Source: JAUMBM01 sp964441755 (lineage in GTDB: Bacteria; Bacteroidota; Bacteroidia; Chitinophagales; Saprospiraceae). From it: DNA of 64,000 nucleotides. The stretch is from assembly GCA_964441755.1 (NCBI GenBank), contig CAYTVG010000006.1, positions 62,001 through 126,000 of the forward strand, read 5' to 3'. Of this stretch, positions 58,685 to 64,000 are shown piece by piece; within the stretch, counting starts at the first letter, position 1; each line of letters opens with the position of its first letter. Both the position numbers and the translations under genes were made by a program. The notes under the pieces are model-generated. The model saw only the letters and a program-made list of their open reading frames with translations. It did no database searches and had not been told where the DNA came from.

Positions 58685-60445
58685 ATGTACCGTACGCACA
58701 CATGTGGTGAGTTGCGTCTGAGCGACGTTGGAAAAGAAGTACGCCTGAGCGGTTGGGTGCAGGTTGGCCGCGACTTTGGCGGCATGACCTTTGTGGACCT
58801 TCGCGACCGCTACGGCATTACACAATTGGTATTTGACCAGGAAGACGATGTGGCGCTGTGTGAGCGCGCGCGCAAGCTGGGGCGGGAATTTGTGATTGCG
58901 GTGACCGGCAAAGTACGCGAACGCACCAACAAGAATCCCAACCGCGCCACGGGTGATATAGAGATTGCCGTGACAGACTTTAGCGTACTCAATACAGCCA
59001 AGGTACCACCCTTCACCATTGAAGATGATACGGACGGCGGCGACGACCTGCGCATGCGCTACCGCTACCTGGATCTCCGGCGGCAGCCGCTGCAGCGCAA
59101 CCTGCTGTTTCGCAGCAATTTAGCGCTGGAAACCCGCAAATACCTGAGCGACCAGCACTTCATAGAAGTTGAGACTCCTTTTCTGATTAAGAGTACGCCG
59201 GAAGGCGCGCGCGACTTTGTCGTGCCCAGCCGCATGAATGCGGGGCAGTTTTACGCCCTGCCACAGAGCCCGCAGACATTCAAGCAGATCCTGATGGTAG
59301 CAGGCTATGACCGCTACTTCCAGATTGTAAAATGCTTCCGGGATGAAGATTTGCGAGCTGACCGGCAGCCGGAATTCACACAGATAGACTGCGAGATGGC
59401 TTTTGTCACGCAGGAGGACATACTCAACACCTTTGAGGGGCTGACCAAGCACCTCTTCCGCAGCACGCTGGAGCTGGAGCTGCCCGATTTCCCCCGCATG
59501 CGCTATGACGAAGCCATGGAGCGCTACGGTTCTGACAAGCCCGACCTGCGGTTTGGCATGGAGCTGGTTAATTTTACCGATCTGGGCCAGGGGCGCGGAT
59601 TTCCTGTCTTTGATGCAGCGGAGCTGATCGTGGGTATTTGTGCGCCCGGTGCCGCTACCTATACGCGCAAGCAGGTTGACGAGCTCACCGAGTGGGTCAA
59701 GCGGCCACAGATAGGGGCTAAAGGGCTGGTCTATCTGCGCTACAATGCCGACGGCAGCCTCAAGTCAAGTGTGGACAAATTTTTTGATGAAGAGAGCCTG
59801 CGTGCCTGGGCTGCACGGGCGGGCGCCCAGCCGGGCGATCTGTTGCTGCTATTGGCCGGTGAGGAAGAAAAAACGCGTAAGCAAGCCGGCGAGTTGCGCC
59901 TCGAGATGGGGCGTCAGCTCAACCTCATACAGGCGGGTGACTTCAAGCCCCTGTGGGTTCTCGACTTCCCGCTGCTGGAGTGGGATGAAGACACCCAACG
60001 TTTTTACGCCATGCACCACCCCTTCACCTCTCCCAAGCGAGCAGATATCGAGCGCATGATGAGCGGAGACCACGAAACACTCAAGTCGCTTCGGGCTGAT
60101 GCTTACGATTTGGTCCTCAATGGTGTAGAAATTGGCGGCGGATCGATACGCATACACGACCGGGAGCTGCAGCAGAAGAATTTCAGTCTGTTGGGCTTCA
60201 CGCCGGAGCAGGCTGAAGCACAGTTTGGCTTCCTGTTGGGCGCATTCGAGTACGGTGCTCCCCCGCATGGCGGCATAGCTTTTGGTTTTGACCGGCTGTG
60301 TGCTGTGATGAACGGGCAGAATTCGATTCGCGATTTCATCGCATTCCCGAAGAATAACCAAGGGCGGGATATGATGATAGAAGCGCCTTCGCCAGTGGCT
60401 GATGAGCAACTCCATGAGCTACGGTTGATCATAAAACCCGAATAA
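58685..60445 (+). CDS. aspS: Aspartate--tRNA ligase
   Basis: A 586-residue class II aminoacyl-tRNA synthetase of the bacterial type, charging tRNA-Asp. The N-terminal anticodon-binding OB fold (LSGWVQVGRDFGGMTFVDLR) is followed by motif 2 (FRDEDLRADRQPEFTQIDCE), the bacterial GAD insert (about residues 290-400) and motif 3 (GIAFGFDRLCAVMNG) near the C-terminus. Length is normal. A terminator-like hairpin follows at 60499-60520. Whether it charges only tRNA-Asp or also tRNA-Asn depends on gatCAB and asnS, which are outside this window. Confidence 0.97.
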   Translation: MYRTHTCGELRLSDVGKEVRLSGWVQVGRDFGGMTFVDLRDRYGITQLVFDQEDDVALCERARKLGREFVIAVTGKVRERTNKNPNRATGDIEIAVTDFSVLNTAKVPPFTIEDDTDGGDDLRMRYRYLDLRRQPLQRNLLFRSNLALETRKYLSDQHFIEVETPFLIKSTPEGARDFVVPSRMNAGQFYALPQSPQTFKQILMVAGYDRYFQIVKCFRDEDLRADRQPEFTQIDCEMAFVTQEDILNTFEGLTKHLFRSTLELELPDFPRMRYDEAMERYGSDKPDLRFGMELVNFTDLGQGRGFPVFDAAELIVGICAPGAATYTRKQVDELTEWVKRPQIGAKGLVYLRYNADGSLKSSVDKFFDEESLRAWAARAGAQPGDLLLLLAGEEEKTRKQAGELRLEMGRQLNLIQAGDFKPLWVLDFPLLEWDEDTQRFYAMHHPFTSPKRADIERMMSGDHETLKSLRADAYDLVLNGVEIGGGSIRIHDRELQQKNFSLLGFTPEQAEAQFGFLLGAFEYGAPPHGGIAFGFDRLCAVMNGQNSIRDFIAFPKNNQGRDMMIEAPSPVADEQLHELRLIIKPE

Positions 60446-60498
60446 TCGGTGGCCGTTGTCGCAGGCTGGCAAACCGCCGGTAAGACTGTTGTCCCGCG

Positions 60499-60531
60499 GC
60501 TGTTTGCTTTGGCAAATAGCGTATATTTTTT
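60499..60531 (+). terminator. Terminator after aspS
   Basis: GCTGTTTGC / GCAAATAGC stem with small loop, followed by GTATATTTTTT. It is 54 bases past the aspS stop and separates aspS from the candidate small RNA. Confidence 0.5.
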
Positions 60532-60540
60532 CTCAAGTTC

Positions 60541-60571
60541 TTTGTGCAGGGAAAAAAATATCTTATATTTG
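60541..60571 (+). promoter_or_regulatory. Perfect Bacteroidota consensus promoter
   Basis: TTTG (60541-60544), exactly 19 bp, then TATATTTG (60564-60571): a complete match to TTTG-N19-TAnnTTTG, the best promoter in the window. Transcription should begin about 60576-60580. Confidence 0.8.
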
Positions 60572-60576
60572 CACGA

Positions 60577-60687
60577 TGATGGAGGGTAAGCAGTCCTCCG
60601 TCATACCTTATTGTAGCAAGTTATTACTTAAGAATAGTTTTTGGGATTATGATTATGGCTGGGCGTATTACGCCCGGCTTTTTTTTT
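60577..60687 (+). ncRNA. Candidate small RNA or attenuator leader before pyrD
   Basis: A transcript of about 110 nt is bounded by the perfect promoter upstream and an intrinsic terminator downstream. It would start with a stem (GATGGAGG / CCTCCGTC around loop GTAAGCAGT, 60575-60600), continue as an AU-rich single strand, and end in GGCTGGGCG-TATTA-CGCCCGGC followed by T9. An alternative view is a leader peptide from the ATG at 60576, rich in aromatic residues (FWDYDYGWAYYARLFF) and read through the terminator, which would make this an attenuator for pyrD. Confidence 0.6.
60657..60687 (+). terminator. Intrinsic terminator of the candidate small RNA
   Basis: GGCTGGGCG / CGCCCGGC stem (with one wobble) around loop TATTA, followed by nine T residues (60679-60687). 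It is the strongest canonical Rho-independent terminator on the plus strand here. Confidence 0.8.
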
Positions 60688-60745
60688 GCCCCGACGAATG
60701 CCCGGTGGCGGGGATACAGGCGGAGGCAACGATGGCGAATTTGCG

Positions 60746-60753
60746 TATTTTTG
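60746..60753 (+). promoter_or_regulatory. Possible -7 box for pyrD
   Basis: TATTTTTG is an exact TAnnTTTG match, 47 bases upstream of the pyrD ATG, but no TTTG lies at the right spacing. If it is weak, pyrD expression would depend on read-through of the preceding terminator. Confidence 0.35.
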
Positions 60754-60800
60754 CCGGGAGGGAGATGGTTGCTATTGCAGATATAACATAAAGAGATTGT

Positions 60801-61829
60801 ATGTATCGGTACTTACTCAAGCCCTTGTTCTTTTTGTTGGCACCCGAGCGGGCGCACGGGCTCGCGATGCAGCTGTTTGAGTGGCTGCTGCGACTGCCCA
60901 TAGCCGGCGATCTGGTGCGAAGGCAGTACGGCCGCGTATCCGGCCGCAGCGGGCGGCAGCTCATGGGACTTTGGTTTCCCAATGCGGTAGGATTGGCGGC
61001 TGGCTTCGACAAGGACGGGCGCTACATAGCCTCTTTGGGAGCGCTGGGATTTGGTTTTTTGGAAATAGGTACGGTGACACCACGGCCGCAGGCGGGCAAT
61101 CCGGCACCACGCCTTTTCCGACTGCCGGCAGACAGGGCCTTGATCAACCGTATGGGATTTAACAATGAAGGCGTAGATGCCTTGGTTGAGCGGCTACGAG
61201 CGCTGAGGGCAAACCGATCGTTTATCATTGGCGGCAATATAGGAAAGAACAAGGATACGCCTAACGAACAAGCAGTCGATGACTACATGTATTGTTTTGA
61301 GCGGCTACACCCCTATGTCGACTACTTTGTAGTGAATGTGAGTTCGCCCAACACCCCCAACCTGCGCGCGCTGCAAGACAAGGCTCCCTTGGCCGACCTG
61401 CTGGGTCGTCTGCAGACACGTAACCAACAACTGGCGCAGCCACGGCCCATTTTGCTGAAGATAGCGCCGGATCTTAACGAATCGCAGCTTGACGACATTA
61501 TTGATTTGGTGCGTACGACTGGTATAGCCGGCCTGGTCGCAACAAATACAACCATAGACCGGACAGGATTGCGTACGGAGGCTATAGCCGTCGAGCGCAT
61601 AGGGGCCGGAGGATTAAGCGGCGCGCCGCTGCGGGCGCGCAGCACGGCGGTAATCCGCTACCTGCGGGAGCGGGGAGGCACTGATATGGTCATCATAGGC
61701 GTGGGTGGCATTGACAGTGCCGCTGCTGCCAAAGAAAAAATAGCCGCCGGTGCTGATCTGGTGCAGCTCTATACAGGCTTCATCTACGAAGGCCCCGGAT
61801 TGGTGAAAGAGATTGCTGCGCAATTGTAG
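60801..61829 (+). CDS. pyrD: Dihydroorotate dehydrogenase, class 2 (quinone-dependent)
   Basis: A 342-residue membrane-associated flavoenzyme that oxidises dihydroorotate to orotate and passes electrons to quinone in pyrimidine synthesis. The N-terminal amphipathic part (YLLKPLFFLLAPERAHGLAM) is typical of class 2. Conserved blocks are LAAGFDKDGRYIASLGALGF, NRMGFNNEGVD, NVSSPNTPNLRALQDK (catalytic Ser), LLKIAPDLNE and IGVGGIDSAAAAKEKIAAGA. It is single-gene, downstream of the candidate small RNA or attenuator, and convergent with nadA. Confidence 0.97.
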   Translation: MYRYLLKPLFFLLAPERAHGLAMQLFEWLLRLPIAGDLVRRQYGRVSGRSGRQLMGLWFPNAVGLAAGFDKDGRYIASLGALGFGFLEIGTVTPRPQAGNPAPRLFRLPADRALINRMGFNNEGVDALVERLRALRANRSFIIGGNIGKNKDTPNEQAVDDYMYCFERLHPYVDYFVVNVSSPNTPNLRALQDKAPLADLLGRLQTRNQQLAQPRPILLKIAPDLNESQLDDIIDLVRTTGIAGLVATNTTIDRTGLRTEAIAVERIGAGGLSGAPLRARSTAVIRYLRERGGTDMVIIGVGGIDSAAAAKEKIAAGADLVQLYTGFIYEGPGLVKEIAAQL

Positions 61830-61920
61830 TTTTGAGGTTGCCCCAACCAGCCTTGTGGATATTTTATTGACAAAGCAAACCCCTGTGCAATGACGAGCCC
61901 CGTGACCATGGCAATAGGGT

Positions 61921-61975
61921 AATTTGCGCAGAGGCTCGTTTTTGAAGAGATCAAAAACGAGCCTCTGTGCAAATT
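61921..61975. terminator. Long hairpin between convergent pyrD and nadA
   Basis: AATTTGCGCAGAGGCTCGTTTT... with 25-bp arms (24 matched) and loop AGAGA, then a small CCGCCGGAGGCGG hairpin (61984-61996). The sequence GTGCAATGACGAGCCCC just upstream is a partial copy of the arm. It sits to terminate both genes. Confidence 0.68.
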
Positions 61976-62005
61976 TTTATTGTGCCGCCGGAGGCGGACA
62001 ACCTA

Positions 62006-63016
62006 TCAGAGACCTGCCTCAGCCGAGATCGCGAGCATACGATCGATGCTGGCCCTTCCCTGCTCGATTACCCATTGTTCGAGTACAATTTCCGGTTGTT
62101 CGTACTCCATGCAGACGTACAACTTTTCGAGTGTATTGCGCTTCATGTGCGGGCAATCATTGCAGGCACAGGCATTGTTGGGTGGGGCGGGGATGAAGGT
62201 TTTATCAGGTGAAGCCTTTTGCATCTGGTGGAGGATACCCGACTCGGTAGCCACGATAAAGGACTTAGCGGGGCTCCGCATGGTATACTTGAGCAGGCCG
62301 GTAGTAGAGCCTATGTAGTGCGCTTTTTCGAGAATATGAGGCTCGCACTCAGGATGTGCGATAAACTCCGCCTCGGGGTGGCGCTGCATAAGTTTGACAA
62401 TCTTCTCATGGCTGAAGATTTCGTGTACCATGCAGGAACCATTCCAAAGCACCATATTGCGGCCTGTTTTTTCATTCAGGTAGCGCCCCAGGTTGATGTC
62501 AGGCGCGAAGATGATCGGCTGTTCCTTAGGAATACTTTCGATGATATGGACGGCATTGGTGGAGGTGCAGCAGATATCTGTAAGCGTTTTCAGTTCAGCG
62601 CTGCAATTGATATAGCTTACCACCATGTGGTCCGGGTAGCGTTCTTTGAATTTGCGAAAAACCGGAGCGGGGCAGGAGTCAGCCAGGCTACAGCCCGCCT
62701 TGAGGTCCGGCAGCAGCACTTTTTTGTTGGGCGACAGCATTTTGGCCGTTTCGGCCATAAAATGCACACCCGCGAAGACGATGATATCGGCATCCGTTTT
62801 GGCAGCCTGCTGGCTCAGGCCGAGGCTGTCGCCTATATAATCCGCGATATCCTGAATATCCGAATCCTGATAATAATGCGCCAGAATGACAGCATTTTTC
62901 TCCTTCTTGAGACGTTGAATCTCTGCCACCAGGTCCAGTTCAGGATCAACATCTATATCCAGAAAGCCTTTTTGGTGCAAATTTTTCTCAGCGAATGCCA
63001 GTGTGCTCACGTTCAT
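62006..63016 (-). CDS. nadA: Quinolinate synthase
   Basis: A 336-residue iron-sulfur enzyme that condenses iminoaspartate with dihydroxyacetone phosphate to quinolinate in NAD synthesis. The three Cys regions that bind the [4Fe-4S] cluster are visible: LKAGCSLADSCPAP, CSAELKTLTDICCTSTNA and, near the C-terminus, CACNDCPHMKRNTLEKLY. VILAHYYQDSDIQDIADYIG near the N-terminus is a family hallmark. Neither nadB nor nadC is adjacent. The ATG at 63016 gives a normal length. Confidence 0.96.
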   Translation of the reverse strand: MNVSTLAFAEKNLHQKGFLDIDVDPELDLVAEIQRLKKEKNAVILAHYYQDSDIQDIADYIGDSLGLSQQAAKTDADIIVFAGVHFMAETAKMLSPNKKVLLPDLKAGCSLADSCPAPVFRKFKERYPDHMVVSYINCSAELKTLTDICCTSTNAVHIIESIPKEQPIIFAPDINLGRYLNEKTGRNMVLWNGSCMVHEIFSHEKIVKLMQRHPEAEFIAHPECEPHILEKAHYIGSTTGLLKYTMRSPAKSFIVATESGILHQMQKASPDKTFIPAPPNNACACNDCPHMKRNTLEKLYVCMEYEQPEIVLEQWVIEQGRASIDRMLAISAEAGL

Positions 63017-63087
63017 AAATTTTACTTACGGAAAATAATGCCGGCTCATGTACCGGATATAACGCCCGCATGGCCTAAAGGGTTTAA

Positions 63088-63170
63088 GTACTTTGGCGAC
63101 CAAGGTCGCCAAAGTACGCAAATGACAAGCTTGTCGTTTTGATTTTTTGCAAAAAACCAAAACGACAAGC
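63088..63170. terminator. Paired hairpins after the class-IV aminotransferase gene
   Basis: A GC-cored hairpin, 63088-63117 (GTACTTTGGCGAC-CAAG-GTCGCCAAAGTAC, perfect), and an AT-rich hairpin, 63129-63170 (GCTTGTCGTTTTG with central T6/A6). They begin one base past the aminotransferase stop and lie upstream of nadA. Confidence 0.68.
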
Positions 63171-63995
63171 CTATAGCTCTTCCCAGGCCGCCGCCAGCCT
63201 GCGGCCCAGCGGGCCTGGCCGGCCGCTGCCGATCAGCTGCTGGTCGACCCGCCGCACCGGCATCACCCCCTTGGTGGTGCTGGTCAAAAAAACCTCTTCG
63301 GCTGCATAGACCTCTGCCATTGTCAGCTCCCGGCGGGCTGCGGGCAGGCCCAGCTCCCGCGCCAGCTCGAGGGTTTTGGTAAGTGTGACTCCTTCCAGCA
63401 CCTTATGCAGCGGGCTTATCAGTTCCCCTTCGCGGTTCAGGATGAGCAAATTAGAGCGATCGCTTTCGCGGGCATACTGCCCGTCGTGGAAGAGCACAAA
63501 ATCGGCCTTTTGGCGGCGGAGTTCGCGCTGTGCGAGGATGCCCGTGAGGTAGTTGGTTGACTTGATCTCCGGGAGTTCGCGCTGGTGCTGCCACGACAGC
63601 AGGCTGCACCCCTGCGAGCGCAGTTCATCCGAAGGCAGGACAAGGGGCGACTGCAGGATACAATAATTGGGGCTGGCGGGCGTATAGCCATCGGGCGAAT
63701 AGCCCCCTGTGGCCAGCAGCCGGATCCCTCCGGCTGCCTGCCCGTTGGCAGCGATGAGTTCGAGCACCTGCTCCTTGAGCAGCGCCGGCGCCGGCAGCGG
63801 CGCCAGTCCCAGCCTTTCCGCGGAGCGGTAAAAGCGGCTGATATAATCATCAAAAAAGCGGGGCTTTTTGTCCTTGAAGAGGAAAAAATCGAACACCCCA
63901 AAGCCGCGCAGCAGCCCCAGGTCGCTGACGTGCAGTTGCGCCGCAGAGGCGGCTACCAAGGCTCCGTTCAAGTGGCAATACGGCAGCATAGGCAT
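63171..63995 (-). CDS. Class-IV PLP-dependent aminotransferase
   Basis: A 274-residue fold-type IV enzyme of the BCAT / D-amino-acid aminotransferase / aminodeoxychorismate lyase group. GLLRGFGVFDFFLFKD and SRFYRSAERLGL near the start, EIKSTNYLTGILAQ (PLP Lys, about residue 145), YARESDRSNLLILNREG and EVFLTSTTKGVMPV are family features. The usual Glu of the phosphate region is in ARESDRSNLL. The subgroup cannot be fixed by eye: branched-chain, D-alanine or pabC-type activity are all possible. The start is five bases inside the window edge and could be ATG 63995 or 63989. A pair of hairpins follows it. Confidence 0.87.
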   Translation of the reverse strand: MPMLPYCHLNGALVAASAAQLHVSDLGLLRGFGVFDFFLFKDKKPRFFDDYISRFYRSAERLGLAPLPAPALLKEQVLELIAANGQAAGGIRLLATGGYSPDGYTPASPNYCILQSPLVLPSDELRSQGCSLLSWQHQRELPEIKSTNYLTGILAQRELRRQKADFVLFHDGQYARESDRSNLLILNREGELISPLHKVLEGVTLTKTLELARELGLPAARRELTMAEVYAAEEVFLTSTTKGVMPVRRVDQQLIGSGRPGPLGRRLAAAWEEL

Positions 63996-64000
63996 TTTTT

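Noticed and set aside
61784..62196. Short frames across the pyrD-nadA gap with similar ends (SKTSLCAN)
   Set aside because: The similarity comes from the two arms of the hairpin and a partial copy of one arm, not from coding sequence.
1..64000. tRNA genes, rRNA genes, insertion sequences, prophage
   Set aside because: No cloverleaf with a GTTCRA-type T-arm, no rRNA-like stretch, no transposase or phage structural gene was recognised. XerD is the only recombinase, and it is of the housekeeping type.

Overview
The window is chromosomal DNA from a member of the Bacteroidota, most likely a Saprospiria/Chitinophagia-type lineage rather than Bacteroidales. The evidence is Bacteroidota-restricted families (DUF4270, DUF4290, a Bacteroidota-type MurF N-terminus, Bat proteins, an EF-G2-type factor), promoters of the TAnnTTTG (-7) type, and almost no Shine-Dalgarno sequences. 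No rRNA, tRNA, insertion sequence, prophage or CRISPR array was seen. Most genes are housekeeping or cell-envelope genes, and the intergenic structures and several fused proteins are the more unusual content.

Layout. 1-3.9 kb: start of murF, a PAP2 phosphatase, an AT-hook protein, then an AT-rich gap. 3.9-10.2 kb: cobalamin-dependent methionine synthase and an EF-G paralogue with changed GTPase motifs. 10.3-13.0 kb: paaABC, the oxygenase core for phenylacetyl-CoA, overlapping a nuclease-like gene. 13.2-18.4 kb: a PhoD-like phosphatase and two tandem secreted MORN-caspase proteins. 18.6-26.8 kb: murA, DUF4290, glmS, DUF4270, a half-length glycogen-synthase-like protein, then divergent panC-argB. 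26.9-33.7 kb: an RND efflux system (membrane fusion protein, pump, outer-membrane channel) with a nucleotidase and a GtrA protein between its parts. 34.0-42.7 kb: small conserved genes, yraN, an ECF sigma factor/glycosyltransferase/TPR operon, a zinc-ribbon protein, Nif3, a heptose-1-phosphate adenylyltransferase and a flippase-like protein. 42.9-53.5 kb: a sodium/solute symporter; a metalloprotease-propeller-barrel protein with xerD; an ATP-grasp-like protein; a glycosyltransferase; an ABC permease fused to a DtxR/FeoA regulator; and YceI. 53.7-58.4 kb: a candidate noncoding RNA, batC and two batD genes, mscL and a methyltransferase. 58.7-64 kb: aspS, a candidate small RNA, pyrD, nadA and a class-IV aminotransferase.

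Two features run through the whole window. First, nearly every 3' intergenic gap carries one or two long, nearly perfect hairpins. Their outer arms are unique to each locus, but many share an inner core resembling TTTGG(C/G)GGC-loop-GCC(G/C)CCAAA. At two loci an 85-87 bp unit holding two hairpins is tandemly duplicated, and one of these arrays encodes the last codons of xerD. Second, several proteins join domains that are usually separate: MORN with caspase, metalloprotease with propeller and Omp85-like barrel, and ABC permease with DtxR and FeoA. The permease fusion is preceded by DtxR-box-like palindromes overlapping its promoter, which suggests autoregulation.
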